A stretch of 46,248 nucleotides of DNA from NCBI GenBank assembly GCA_018001635.1, contig JAGNHS010000021.1, positions 1 through 46,248 of the forward strand. The letters run 5' to 3'. How positions within the stretch are numbered: the stretch's first letter is position 1; each line of letters begins with the position of its first letter. The notes under the pieces were generated by a model. That model was not told where the DNA came from. It was given only the letters and a program-made list of their open reading frames with translations, and did no database searches. A program made the translations under genes and the position numbers. Below are positions 1 through 8,123 of the stretch, one piece after another. The stretch comes from Pseudomonadota bacterium. Its GTDB lineage: Bacteria > Bdellovibrionota > UBA2428.

Positions 1-378
1 CCTATAATCGATATTGTGGGAAAATATGTATTTTTAGAGGGTTTAGTACTTGGGCTCGCAGGAACAGAAATAGTTGTCGGTTTATCTAAAAAAGCAGAAG
101 AGGATAAAATCATTAGAAAATTTGTTAAAAAAGGATTTAACGTAGCCGCAAAAGCTGCCCGCGTTTACCTCATCACAGATGCTGCCACTAAAATAGTTCT
201 ACGCTTTCAAGATTTAGACCCTACAATAAACGCACTACCAGGCGCCGCTGGCTGGGCTCTTCGCGAATCACAAGAATTAGCCCTCGAAGCTCCTGAAAGA
301 ATTCGCAGAATTCCATCTCAAGCTCATGATGCTAGCAAAAATACTATTAAACAATTTCAAGGCAAAGTGAACGAATAA
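1..378 (+). CDS. Unknown protein, 5'-truncated by the window edge; paralogue of the next gene
   Basis: The frame is open to the first base of the window (P-I-I-D-I-V-G-K before the first possible GTG at 16), so the gene very probably begins upstream. The visible 125 residues align along their whole length with the C-terminal half of the protein encoded at 402-986, sharing KAARVY, ITD, RFQ-LDPTI-ALPGA and LEAPER-RIP. A hydrophobic stretch near the visible N-terminus is followed by Lys-rich segments (KKAEEDK, KKG). I do not recognise the family and assign no function. The stop lies about 20 bp before the start of the paralogue, so the two probably form a tandem duplication read as one operon. 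Confidence 0.75.
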   Translation, partial: PIIDIVGKYVFLEGLVLGLAGTEIVVGLSKKAEEDKIIRKFVKKGFNVAAKAARVYLITDAATKIVLRFQDLDPTINALPGAAGWALRESQELALEAPERIRRIPSQAHDASKNTIKQFQGKVNE

Positions 379-401
379 AGAAAGTGAATAGAAAAATATA
401 T

Positions 402-986
402 ATGAAAAACTTATCCAAACTCTTAGCCATCACTCTCACGACATCTTCAATTCTTGGATATAGCCAAGGACAAGATGGACCAGGAAAACTCAGTAACGAA
501 GAACGTGCTGCCCAAGAAGCTCAACGCCAGAAAGATTTAGCTAACCCCGATGTAGAAGTTGTAAAATTAACAGATCATTTTAAAAGCGCACCTGACTCTA
601 AATTATCCTCTCAAGATAAAGCAGAAATTTTTGCAGGTGTTAGCGGAGAAATCATCGCTGGATGGGCCATTCCAACTCTTGTAGTCAATTTAAGCAAAGC
701 AAAAGATGGCGACAAAATAATAAATAAATTAGCGAAAAAAGGATTCAGAGTTACAGCAAAAGCAGCAAGAGTCTATTTCATCACCGATGGCGTAACAAAA
801 ATCTTTATAAGATTTCAAGAATTAGATCCCACAATCACCGCTCTACCTGGAGCCACCGCTTGGGCAGTGCGTGAAGCACATGAATTCGCACTTGAAGCTC
901 CCGAGCGAGCCAAGAGAATTCCCGGAGCCGTTCATGAATCCGTAAATGGCGTCATTAAATCCGTCAAAGGCCAAGCCAACGAATAG
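402..986 (+). CDS. Exported protein of unknown function, tandem paralogue of the upstream gene
   Basis: I chose the ATG at 402 because it gives a clean signal peptide (MKNLSKLLAITLTTSSILGYSQG). An in-frame GTG at 384 is the alternative. The mature N-terminus is Gln/Glu/Ala-rich and probably helical or disordered (about residues 20-60). The C-terminal 120 residues repeat the upstream gene product: a weakly hydrophobic segment (GWAIPTLVV), a Lys-rich linker, and the conserved KAARVYFITD, RFQELDPTI and LEAPER motifs. No catalytic motif is visible. The likely location is periplasm or envelope. It is followed immediately by a long inverted repeat that separates it from acs. Confidence 0.75.
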   Translation: MKNLSKLLAITLTTSSILGYSQGQDGPGKLSNEERAAQEAQRQKDLANPDVEVVKLTDHFKSAPDSKLSSQDKAEIFAGVSGEIIAGWAIPTLVVNLSKAKDGDKIINKLAKKGFRVTAKAARVYFITDGVTKIFIRFQELDPTITALPGATAWAVREAHEFALEAPERAKRIPGAVHESVNGVIKSVKGQANE

Positions 987-993
987 CCAAAAA

Positions 994-1094
994 GCGCCTA
1001 GCGACTTTTTAGCATCGCCCCCCACCCTAAAAACATTCTAAAATTGCACCTGTGGTCAAAAGGTGGGGGGCGATGCTAAAAAGTCGCTAGGCGC
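994..1094. repeat. Long inverted repeat (33-bp perfect arms, 35-bp spacer) abutting the acs start
   Basis: The left arm (994-1026) and right arm (1062-1094) are perfect reverse complements over 33 bases. Pairing resumes for two more bases after one mismatch. The right arm ends three bases before the ATG of acs at 1098. As RNA it would form a very stable hairpin containing a run of C against a run of G. It could be the terminator of the upstream pair, an attenuator or cis-element in the acs leader, or a small inserted palindromic element. There is no T-run after the right arm, so a simple intrinsic terminator is not a complete explanation. Confidence 0.85.
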
Positions 1095-1097
1095 CTT

Positions 1098-3053
1098 ATG
1101 AAACATCTTCACGATAACGAAATTGTTGATCCAAAAAAACTAAAAACTTACGATTCTAGAAAAGCTCAAATCAAAAATTTTAGCGAATACGAAAAACTCT
1201 ATAAACAATCCATCAAAAATCCTGAGGCTTTTTGGAATAAAATTGCCAAGACTCATCTCAGTTGGTTTAAAAGTTGGTCAAAAACTTACTCCGGTAATTT
1301 TTCAAAAGCAGAGAACAATTGGTTTAAAGGTGCAAAACTCAACCTCTGCTACAATGCTCTTGATCGCCACTTAAAGAAAAACAAAAATAAAATTGCACTT
1401 CATTGGGTGGCCGATAACCCCAATGAAAAACGAAGTCTCAGCTACCAAGAACTCTTTGAACTCACCCAAAAAATTTCTTGGATCCTCAAACGTGAGGGCT
1501 TGAAAAAGGGAGACAGAGTCACCCTTTACATGCCCATGATTCCAGAACTCGTCGCCAGCGTTTTAGCATGCGCTCGTCTAGGCCTTGTTCACTCCGTGAT
1601 TTTCGGAGGATTTAGTCCAAACTCTATTCGAGATAGACTTCACGATGCCGATTCTAAATTTGTGATTACAGCCGATTGTGGATTTCGTGGCGGAAAAATC
1701 ATAGAACTCAAAAAAAATGTTGACGAAGCCCTAAAAGAATCTCCAGACGTTAAAAGAGTTTTAGTTTTTAAAAGAAACACGACTAGCTCTGTGTCTATGC
1801 AAAGCAAAAGAGATTTCTTTTTTGATGAAGTAAAATTTCCAAAAAAAATCAACATTGCGCCCGTTAAACTTTCCGCAGAAGACCCTCTCTTTATACTCTA
1901 CACTTCAGGCTCTACTGGAAAACCCAAAGGCGTACTTCACACTCAAGGTGGTTATGGAGTTTACACAGCTTACACATTTAAAATACTTTTTGATTATCAA
2001 CCCAATGATGTTTTCTTTTGCACCGCCGATGTGGGTTGGATCACTGGACATAGCTACTTAACTTACGGCCCTCTCATAAATGCCGCCACGTGCGTGATGT
2101 TTGAAGGTATTCCTACACATCCCGACGGGGGACGCTATTGGGACATCATAGATCAATACAAAGTTACAAGTTTTTACACTTCACCCACCGCTCTTCGTTC
2201 TCTCATGAGATTAGGTGATGAGATTCCTAAAAAGTATAATTTAAAAACTTTGCGACTCTTAGGCTCTGTAGGTGAGCCCATCAACCCAGAAGCTTGGCGA
2301 TGGTATTTTAAAAACATTGGCCGCAATCGCTGTCCGATCATTGATACCTGGTGGCAAACTGAAACTGGTGGTGTTTTGATTTCACCTTTACCGCGAGCCA
2401 CACCCATGAAACCTGGCTCTGGAACTCTCCCTTTTTTTGGTATCGAAGCCGCAATCCTCAATGAAAAAGGTGAAGAAATTAAAGACACCGAATGTGAAGG
2501 ATTATTAGCGATTAAAAAACCATGGCCCTCCATCATGCGAGGAGTCTACAACAATCCAACACGTTTTTATGAAAGTTATTTCAAAGCTTTTCCTGGCTAT
2601 TATTTTACAGGTGATGCCGCTCGAAGAGATAAAGATGGTTACTACTGGATTACAGGCCGAGTCGACGATGTCCTCAATGTGTCTGGTCACCGACTCAGCA
2701 CCGCTGAAATCGAATCTGCATTAGTTCTCAATCATAAAGTGGCCGAAGCCGCCGTTGTAGGCTACCCACACGACATCAAGGGACAAGGTGTTTATTGCTT
2801 TGTAACACTCAAAGAAGGAATCCAAGGCAACGCCTCTTTGGTCGACGAACTCAGAGCTAATGTTGCTAAAGAAATCGGTGCCATTGCCAAACCCGACATC
2901 ATACAATGGGCCCCCGCATTACCTAAAACTCGTAGCGGTAAAATCATGCGTCGAATTTTACGAAAAATTGCTTCAAAAGAATTTGAAACACTGGGAGACA
3001 CAAGCACGCTGGCCGACCCCTCCGTGGTGGACTCGCTTATTAAAGGCGTCTAA
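1098..3053 (+). CDS. acs: Acetyl-CoA synthetase (AMP-forming)
   Basis: Activates acetate to acetyl-CoA through an acetyl-AMP intermediate in the cytoplasm. At 651 residues it has the usual Acs length. Visible family motifs in order are the P-loop-like YTSGSTGKPKG (about 267-277), WWQTETGG (about 418-425), the adenylate/hinge region GRVDDVLNVSGHR (about 520-532) and the C-terminal PKTRSGKIMRR (about 607-617), which contains the Lys acetylated in other Acs enzymes. The N-terminus (YEKLYKQSIKNPEAFW) matches the Acs N-terminal domain, supporting ATG 1098. There is no clear Shine-Dalgarno; the leader is instead the right arm of a long inverted repeat. A UbiB-type gene starts 9 bp downstream, so the two are likely cotranscribed. 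Confidence 0.96.
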   Translation: MKHLHDNEIVDPKKLKTYDSRKAQIKNFSEYEKLYKQSIKNPEAFWNKIAKTHLSWFKSWSKTYSGNFSKAENNWFKGAKLNLCYNALDRHLKKNKNKIALHWVADNPNEKRSLSYQELFELTQKISWILKREGLKKGDRVTLYMPMIPELVASVLACARLGLVHSVIFGGFSPNSIRDRLHDADSKFVITADCGFRGGKIIELKKNVDEALKESPDVKRVLVFKRNTTSSVSMQSKRDFFFDEVKFPKKINIAPVKLSAEDPLFILYTSGSTGKPKGVLHTQGGYGVYTAYTFKILFDYQPNDVFFCTADVGWITGHSYLTYGPLINAATCVMFEGIPTHPDGGRYWDIIDQYKVTSFYTSPTALRSLMRLGDEIPKKYNLKTLRLLGSVGEPINPEAWRWYFKNIGRNRCPIIDTWWQTETGGVLISPLPRATPMKPGSGTLPFFGIEAAILNEKGEEIKDTECEGLLAIKKPWPSIMRGVYNNPTRFYESYFKAFPGYYFTGDAARRDKDGYYWITGRVDDVLNVSGHRLSTAEIESALVLNHKVAEAAVVGYPHDIKGQGVYCFVTLKEGIQGNASLVDELRANVAKEIGAIAKPDIIQWAPALPKTRSGKIMRRILRKIASKEFETLGDTSTLADPSVVDSLIKGV

Positions 3054-3062
3054 TCTGTTGGC

Positions 3063-4754
3063 ATGAATCTTATTATTCGCGCACGGGGAGTGCAGAGAGC
3101 CATACGAAACGTAGGACGAGTGCGCGAAATGGTGGCGGTCATGAGCCGCTTTGGATTCGATGTTTTTATCGATCGACTACGCCTCACACAATTTAAAAGT
3201 CGAGATATGTCCATGTCCTCTGGCGACACTCGAAAACTTCCCATCGAAGCCAGAGTGCGTCTGCTCTGTGAAAATTTAGGTCCCACCTTTATAAAAATTG
3301 GGCAAATACTTTCGGGCCGCCCTGATATCATTCCTCAAAGTTTTATTGATGAACTTTCTAAGCTCCAAGATCAAGTCACCCCACTCCCATTCGAGCAAAT
3401 TAAGCAAAGTATCGAGTTCGAATTAAAAAAAGATCTCACACTACTTTATAAAAACATCGACAAAGAGCCTCTCGCTACTGCCAGCATTGCCCAAGTCCAC
3501 AAAGCACAAACATTAGACGGTCAAGAAGTTGTTGTTAAAGTTCGAAAACCTCAAGTTAAACAACTCATCGAACGCGATTTAGACATACTCGAATGGATGG
3601 CTGAAGTTGCCGAAAAATCTTTTCGTGAACTCAAACCCTTCAGAATTCCATTTTTAGTTTCAGAATTAAAAAAATCTCTTCTCAAAGAAGCTGATTTCCA
3701 ACAAGAAGCCATTGTCTTAAAACGTTTCGCAGAAAACTTTAAAGACTCTGATTTTCTAGTCATTCCCAAAGTCCACGATGATTTATCTTCTCAAGCTGTT
3801 CTCACCATGGAAAGACTCGAAGGAGTTAAGCTCTCCGACATTCAAGGCCTTAACCAAATGGGAATCAATCCTTCCGAAATTCTTCGTAAAGGAATCGAAT
3901 GTTTTAACAAATCCATTTTCGTATATGGTCTTTTCCACGCCGATCCACATGGTGGAAATATACTCGTGCTCCGCGATGGCCGAATGGGGCTCATCGATTT
4001 TGGCTCTGCAGCTTGGCTCAGTGAACGATCAAGACGCGCCCTCATCAACATGTTTTTGGCGCTTATCCAAGAAGATTACGAAGCCCTCGTTTATGAATAT
4101 ATTTTACTAAGTCCCGCCGACATGGGTTCACGATCGAGTTCTAGAGTGGATTCCATTCAGGTTGAGATTGCAGCACTTTTTGCCCCTTATAGAGGACTCC
4201 CATTAAAAGATGTTCCCGCCGGAAAATTGCTTTTCGAGGCCACACGAATAGCGTTCGACCATAAAATCGTTTTGCCTCAAGATTTAATATTAGTTTTTAA
4301 AAGTATTATGACCCTCGAAGGAATCGGTCGTAGTTTGGATCCTAATTTTGACTTGTTGAGTTCAGCGAATAGTTTTTCGAAAACTTTTTTGAAAGATTTA
4401 TTCTCAATAGAAAAGCTGGGCAAAGAAACCCTTGGTATTCTGCGCGACGTAGGACGCTTTTCAAAGTGGGCGCCTCGCCAATTTTCAGAAGTGCTCCGCC
4501 AAATTGAAGACGGACAACTTCAAATAAACGTAGAGATGCGTTCAATGGATCGCATCCTAAAAGTACAAAGGCAATCCTCTACAAAAATTGCTCTCAGTAT
4601 TTTCACTTCAATGGCACTACTCTGCGCCACCGCAGCTCACATCTCAGGCGCTTTCGCACTTTGGATGGAACTCACCCTTTGGGGAGTGTCTGCTGTTCTC
4701 GGACTCATCCTCTTGAGGTTTCTGCTATTTCCTGCGCAATCGCGCTCAAAATAG
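3063..4754 (+). CDS. ubiB: UbiB/ABC1-family atypical protein kinase-like protein, membrane-anchored
   Basis: A 563-residue member of the ABC1/ADCK/UbiB family, which supports ubiquinone biosynthesis or quinone/lipid handling. Visible family features are the KxGQ motif (GPTFIKIGQ, K78-Q81), the Ala-rich loop ATASIAQVHKA, the VVVKVRKP lysine, the catalytic-loop equivalent FHADPHGGNIL (about 292-302) and the metal-binding LIDFG (about 310-314). Two hydrophobic segments at the C-terminus (about 505-555) are typical of UbiB and imply inner-membrane anchoring. The gene follows acs by 9 bp. A second ABC1 kinase lies at 11146-12486; this one is the more UbiB-like because of its length and C-terminal membrane segments. 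The symbol rests on family resemblance, not on neighbouring ubi genes. Confidence 0.88.
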   Translation: MNLIIRARGVQRAIRNVGRVREMVAVMSRFGFDVFIDRLRLTQFKSRDMSMSSGDTRKLPIEARVRLLCENLGPTFIKIGQILSGRPDIIPQSFIDELSKLQDQVTPLPFEQIKQSIEFELKKDLTLLYKNIDKEPLATASIAQVHKAQTLDGQEVVVKVRKPQVKQLIERDLDILEWMAEVAEKSFRELKPFRIPFLVSELKKSLLKEADFQQEAIVLKRFAENFKDSDFLVIPKVHDDLSSQAVLTMERLEGVKLSDIQGLNQMGINPSEILRKGIECFNKSIFVYGLFHADPHGGNILVLRDGRMGLIDFGSAAWLSERSRRALINMFLALIQEDYEALVYEYILLSPADMGSRSSSRVDSIQVEIAALFAPYRGLPLKDVPAGKLLFEATRIAFDHKIVLPQDLILVFKSIMTLEGIGRSLDPNFDLLSSANSFSKTFLKDLFSIEKLGKETLGILRDVGRFSKWAPRQFSEVLRQIEDGQLQINVEMRSMDRILKVQRQSSTKIALSIFTSMALLCATAAHISGAFALWMELTLWGVSAVLGLILLRFLLFPAQSRSK

Positions 4755-4755
4755 C

Positions 4756-4787
4756 GGGCTAGCTCCCCTTTTAAAAAGAGCCAGCCC
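4756..4787. terminator. Hairpin after the ubiB-like gene
   Basis: The arms GGGCTAGCTC (4756-4765) and GAGCCAGCCC (4778-4787) pair with one mismatch around a 12-base loop, just past the stop codon of the UbiB-like gene. T-runs lie in the loop and on the minus-strand side, so it may act in both directions between convergent genes. Confidence 0.6.
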
Positions 4788-4799
4788 TACCTCCCAGGA

Positions 4800-4839
4800 A
4801 GAGAGTTCACGTGAAGCCTTTAAACTTCAGTTACTCTCT
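4800..4839 (-). terminator. Hairpin downstream of flagellin
   Basis: AGAGAGT (4800-4806) pairs with ACTCTCT (4833-4839), with an inner TGAAG/CTTCA stem. It lies 22 bp past the flagellin stop codon in the transcription direction of that gene. No long U-tract follows, so it may serve as a terminator or a 3'-end stabiliser. Confidence 0.5.
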
Positions 4840-4861
4840 AGGTTGTAGCCGAAAACTCCTC

Positions 4862-5698
4862 TTATTGGTTGATCAGCTTGAGAGCCAAACCTGTGGTTTG
4901 GTTCGCTTGCTGCAACACTGCTGTACCAGCGTTCAACATAATATTGTTACGCGCTAATTCAGCGGATTCCACGGCAATATCCGCGTCACGAATACGCGAA
5001 TTTGCAGAAGAGAGGTTTTCAACAGACACACCTAGGTTGTTAATGGTGGACTGTAGACGGTTTTGCAAAGCTCCAAAATCTGCTCGAGTAGACGCCACTT
5101 TGTTAATCGCATTATCTACCATCGCAAGAGATTGTTGAGCCATTTTCTTACCTGCCAGACTTTGTCCAGAAAGTCCTAGAGCATTTACTGTCGAATCTGC
5201 TTTTGTACCGTCAAATACGATACGGTCAATTCCATCCATGTTACGAATACCCACTTGGATATCGTAAACTTTTCCAGAACCGTTAAGCAGTTTAGTTTGG
5301 TTAAATTCAGTTGCGTTCGCAATACGATCTATTTCCTGAAGCAGCTGTTGATATTCTGCATCCAAGAATCCTCGTTCACGATCACCAATTGTATCTGATG
5401 CCGCTTGGATTCCTAGTTCGCGCATACGAGCTAAGATTGAAGATGTTTCGTTCAAGCCGCCTTCAGCAACTTGCACGAGAGACACTCCGTCTTCACTGTT
5501 TCGCTGGTTCATGCGAAATCCACGGATCTGCGCTTTTAAGTTTTCACTTATCGCGAGTCCCGCTGCATCGTCTCCTGCGTTATTGATTCGGTAACCAGAA
5601 CTTAAACGTTGCATTGCTTTCTGCATGTCTAGGTTGGTTCCGCGCAGGTTACGTTGGCCGTTGATGGCCGGTACGTTTGTATTAATACGTAAACCCAT
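4862..5698 (-). CDS. fliC: Flagellin
   Basis: Filament subunit of the flagellum, secreted through the flagellar type III system. At 278 residues it is a short flagellin consisting almost only of the conserved D0/D1 helices: N-terminal INTNVPAINGQRNL, RLSSGYRINNAGDDAAGLAISE (about 32-53) and C-terminal RIRDADIAVESAELARNNI ... AVLQQANQ through LKLINQ. The variable D2/D3 part is reduced to about residues 145-195. ATG 5698 is preceded by a strong AGGAGG. No other flagellar gene lies nearby, so it is a stand-alone transcription unit. The leader (to about 5850) has a sigma-28-like promoter and hairpins; see those entries. Confidence 0.97.
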   Translation of the reverse strand: MGLRINTNVPAINGQRNLRGTNLDMQKAMQRLSSGYRINNAGDDAAGLAISENLKAQIRGFRMNQRNSEDGVSLVQVAEGGLNETSSILARMRELGIQAASDTIGDRERGFLDAEYQQLLQEIDRIANATEFNQTKLLNGSGKVYDIQVGIRNMDGIDRIVFDGTKADSTVNALGLSGQSLAGKKMAQQSLAMVDNAINKVASTRADFGALQNRLQSTINNLGVSVENLSSANSRIRDADIAVESAELARNNIMLNAGTAVLQQANQTTGLALKLINQ

Positions 5699-5881
5699 TT
5701 TTCGTCCTCCTGACGTTGTACAAGTTGAGAGACGGGTAAGAATCTCAAACTTTGCACCGGAGCTTCCTGCTCCTTTGGTTATTCTTTACCGTTTGGAGAT
5801 AATGCCTCTTGCATCCTGCAAAAGTACTCAAACTCCAAAGGTACCCAATAAATCCTTCGTCAGGGTCTTCACAAAACTTTA
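5699..5881 (-). promoter_or_regulatory. Flagellin promoter (sigma-28-like) and structured leader
   Basis: Read on the minus strand, TAAAGTTT (complement of 5874-5881) followed after 12 bases by GACGAAGG (complement of 5854-5861) resembles the sigma-28 pattern TAAAGTTT-N11-GCCGATAA, with a perfect -35 and a partial -10. The resulting leader of about 150 nt holds a hairpin GGAGC-AGGAA-GCTCC (complement of 5759-5773), a TTGAGA/TCTCAA stem nearer the start, and the AGGAGG ribosome-binding site 6-7 nt before the ATG. GGA in a hairpin loop plus GGA in the Shine-Dalgarno is the layout of CsrA-controlled flagellin leaders in other bacteria. CsrA control here is an inference. Confidence 0.5.
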
Positions 5882-6009
5882 ACCGCAATTTAACAATATT
5901 TAACAATTCGTATTAATTTAAATAATTTCAAATACTTATAATAAATAAAATCTTTAACTAACCGAATTTTCGTGACACCTTTAATCTCAATTGAAGCAAA
6001 TCCCGCAAT

Positions 6010-6156
6010 CTGTGCGACGCAAAGAGTTGGCGAATCATAGCAGAAATTAGCAAAGGCTAGCTCACAAGGACTTTTTTGTGATTTTCCGCATAACTCTCGA
6101 ATTATATTAGACTGTATCTAGATCTCTTTTATTCACCCACTCTTTACGTCGCACAG
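6010..6156. repeat. 147-bp element with 21-bp terminal inverted repeats
   Basis: The ends 6010-6030 and 6136-6156 are inverted copies matching at 19 of 21 positions, starting CTGTGCGACG and ending CGTCGCACAG. The interior is AT-rich and includes a small TCACAA/TTGTGA hairpin. It lies in the 500-bp gap between the flagellin start and the hydrolase gene. I see no clear target-site duplication and no coding capacity. It looks like a MITE-type or palindromic extragenic element, though a long-range regulatory hairpin is possible. The rest of the gap (5882-6009 and 6157-6199) is AT-rich and shows nothing else I can name. Confidence 0.6.
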
Positions 6157-6199
6157 TTGATGATTGCTACTTAATGGTAAAAAGTTTTTAATTCATTAA

Positions 6200-6991
6200 A
6201 TGTATAGCGACAGGAAAATTCATTATAAGATTATTCCAAGTTCAAAAGAAAACGCGCCTAACATTATTTTAGTTATGGGTTACAGCGGTTCCATGGAAGC
6301 TTGGCCAAGCGTTTTTTTAAATGAAGTTTCCAAAAACTATCAAATAATACTCTTAGACAATCTCGGAACTGGCTTTTCCCCTAAACCTAAAGAAAAGGAA
6401 AGCTATCAAATATCGGAATTAGCCAAAGATTTAGACTCCGTTATTAAATCCACTGAAATAAAAAAATTTCATCTCTTAGGCTACAGTCTCGGTGGATGCA
6501 TCGCACTTGAATACGCTTTAAATTTCCAATCCAATAATATCGAATCTCTCACCCTTCTCTCCACAACAGCAGGAGGAAACGCCTACACTTCACCCGGAGA
6601 AAATATTTTAAACAAACTAGAAAATCCCACAGGAAAAGATTTATTAGAATTATCTAGGTCTATTTGGGAGCTATGTCTTAGTGTTTCTAATGTGGAAAAG
6701 CATATTGAAGTCCTAAAATCTACAGTGATCTATGACAAAGATAAGCTCACACCGCGATTTGCTTTGAGAAATCAACTTTGGGCTTATAAAAATTTTAATC
6801 GAAGTGAAGACATGAATTTTAATTTTCCAGTAAAAATTATTTCGGGCGATAAAGACCCGCTCACTCATGCCGAAAACTCCATTCGACTTTCAAAATTAAT
6901 AAAAAATTCGCAATTATTTATATTAAACGATTGTGAGCACATGCCCCACATCGAATGTCCTGAACTTTTAATTGAGTGTTTGATGAAATAA
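6200..6991 (+). CDS. Alpha/beta-hydrolase fold protein
   Basis: A 263-residue cytoplasmic alpha/beta hydrolase with the complete catalytic set: nucleophile elbow GYSLGG (Ser96), acid in SGDKDPL (Asp near 219) and His in CEHMPH near the C-terminus. The oxyanion strand region NIILVMGYSGS and LLDNLGTGFS match the PF00561/PF12697 type. The substrate cannot be read from the sequence. Such proteins range from esterases to haloperoxidase-like or menaquinone-pathway enzymes. No Shine-Dalgarno is visible before ATG 6200. It is monocistronic and convergent with the next gene. Confidence 0.9.
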   Translation: MYSDRKIHYKIIPSSKENAPNIILVMGYSGSMEAWPSVFLNEVSKNYQIILLDNLGTGFSPKPKEKESYQISELAKDLDSVIKSTEIKKFHLLGYSLGGCIALEYALNFQSNNIESLTLLSTTAGGNAYTSPGENILNKLENPTGKDLLELSRSIWELCLSVSNVEKHIEVLKSTVIYDKDKLTPRFALRNQLWAYKNFNRSEDMNFNFPVKIISGDKDPLTHAENSIRLSKLIKNSQLFILNDCEHMPHIECPELLIECLMK

Positions 6992-6995
6992 AGGC

Positions 6996-7030
6996 GGGAG
7001 CGCCTGGCAACCTGATTTTGCAGGCGCCCC
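6996..7030. terminator. GC-rich hairpin between convergent genes
   Basis: GCGCCTG (7000-7006) pairs with CAGGCGC (7021-7027), extended by GGG/CCC across a one-base bulge. It lies between the hydrolase stop and the stop of the convergent gene ending at 7044, so it probably terminates both. There is no marked T-run. Confidence 0.55.
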
Positions 7031-7043
7031 CTGGGTTAAGAAA

Positions 7044-7763
7044 CTACCGTGTACAACAGTAAAGTTGAACTCGGTCTACACGGAGATTTTGTCGGCTAGA
7101 ATTTCTGCAGCTAATGAGCAGATCTTTGCCTCGATTTGTTTTTTCAGTTGAGCAGCTTAATCCTCGGTCAGCATAGACTCTTGAATCTTGAACAAAGACT
7201 CTTCCGGACTCAGTATTGTTGGAACATCCCTTTACAGCACGTCGGCCAGAGAAGGCTGGAACAGTAAATCCAGCATCTTGAGTATACCACTTGCACGATT
7301 CACCACGCCCATGATCGCCACGGCCGTGATCCCAATCTCCATCGCGCCCATGATCATCGCGCCCATGATCATCTCGTCCATGATCGCTACAAGCTCGATA
7401 TAAAACTGAATTTTGAATATTAAACACAGCACGACCGCTCAGATAATTTACCTGATTGACCATGTCGTAATATGGCAAACGACGAGATCTCATAATATTG
7501 AGAGCAAAATCCACATCATGATGGGCCTGATCAAGAGCTCTATCTGACTCATAACGAGCTACAATAAAACTAGCCTGCAACAAGTTACGATCAGCACTCA
7601 TCACGTCATTAAAACGTAAATTATTTTGAGCCATTCCAATAAAAGCAATCGCTCTATCTAACTCTTGCTTAAGCGCAGGTGTTGGCTCATGCGCACTAAT
7701 CTGAACAAACGAAAGACTACACGCCAAGGCCCCTATGGATAATACATTTTTCATAAAACTCAT
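7044..7763 (-). CDS. Exported protein with DHGRD/DHGRG repeat tract
   Basis: The start is ATG 7763, about 9 bases after a strong AGGAGG; an upstream in-frame GTG would swallow that site. The N-terminus is a signal peptide (MSFMKNVLSIGALACSLSFVQISA-HE). Residues about 30-115 are predicted helical, with a pattern of paired helices. A low-complexity tract of five DHGR(D/G) units (about 128-155) follows, rich in His and Asp and plausibly metal-binding. The C-terminal part (about 160-239) is Cys-containing with paired cysteines, ending LYCCTR, which suggests disulfides outside the cytoplasm. I recognise no family. Confidence 0.75.
   Translation of the reverse strand: MSFMKNVLSIGALACSLSFVQISAHEPTPALKQELDRAIAFIGMAQNNLRFNDVMSADRNLLQASFIVARYESDRALDQAHHDVDFALNIMRSRRLPYYDMVNQVNYLSGRAVFNIQNSVLYRACSDHGRDDHGRDDHGRDGDWDHGRGDHGRGESCKWYTQDAGFTVPAFSGRRAVKGCSNNTESGRVFVQDSRVYADRGLSCSTEKTNRGKDLLISCRNSSRQNLRVDRVQLYCCTR
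7300..7385 (-). repeat. Imperfect 15-bp tandem repeat inside the exported protein gene
   Basis: The DNA repeats a GAT-CAT-GGG-CGC-GAT unit in frame, encoding DHGRD, three times. Two diverged DHGRG units follow after a GDW spacer. The 15-bp period keeps the frame, so unit number could vary without disrupting the gene. Confidence 0.75.
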
Positions 7764-7852
7764 TTTTTTAACTCCTCCTAAGCACACAGCAAAAAGCTAC
7801 CCGAGCCAGACGACTCCTAAAATAAAACTCTCAAATGTGTGTTATTGCCTAA

Positions 7853-8053
7853 TTACTTGGGACGACCGCCGCCATCACCGCCGAGCTTTGGATGACCACC
7901 GTCACCACCAGCGCCGAGCGTATTATTTTGGCATTTTTTGAAATTCCCCGAAGCCTTCGAATCAAAGCCCCCTACTAAAAGCGCAATGACTGCAAATACA
8001 GCCAATGACTTTCTTATCCACTTTGAAGCTATTTTGATTTTTTTGATTCTCAT
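7853..8053 (-). CDS. Small exported Gly-rich protein
   Basis: I place the start at ATG 8053, after a GGGGA sequence, giving 66 residues; the longer reading from 8131 adds a segment without a plausible start context. The N-terminus is basic (MRIKKIKIASKWIRKS) followed by a hydrophobic core (LAVFAVIALLVGG), a signal peptide or anchor. The rest is short and ends in a Gly/Asp/Pro/Lys-rich tail (GGDGGHPKLGGDGGGRPK). No family is recognised. It has the same orientation as the neighbouring DHGRD-repeat gene. Confidence 0.6.
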   Translation of the reverse strand: MRIKKIKIASKWIRKSLAVFAVIALLVGGFDSKASGNFKKCQNNTLGAGGDGGHPKLGGDGGGRPK

Positions 8054-8123
8054 ATCGTCCCCAATCCCAACATACGTCCAACAAGCCCCACAATAGTCAT
8101 GCGCCAAAATTCCGACAATAGCA

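Noticed and set aside
2174..2536. Long antisense ORFs inside acs and other large genes
   Set aside because: They are frame shadows of strongly supported genes and encode no recognisable motif.
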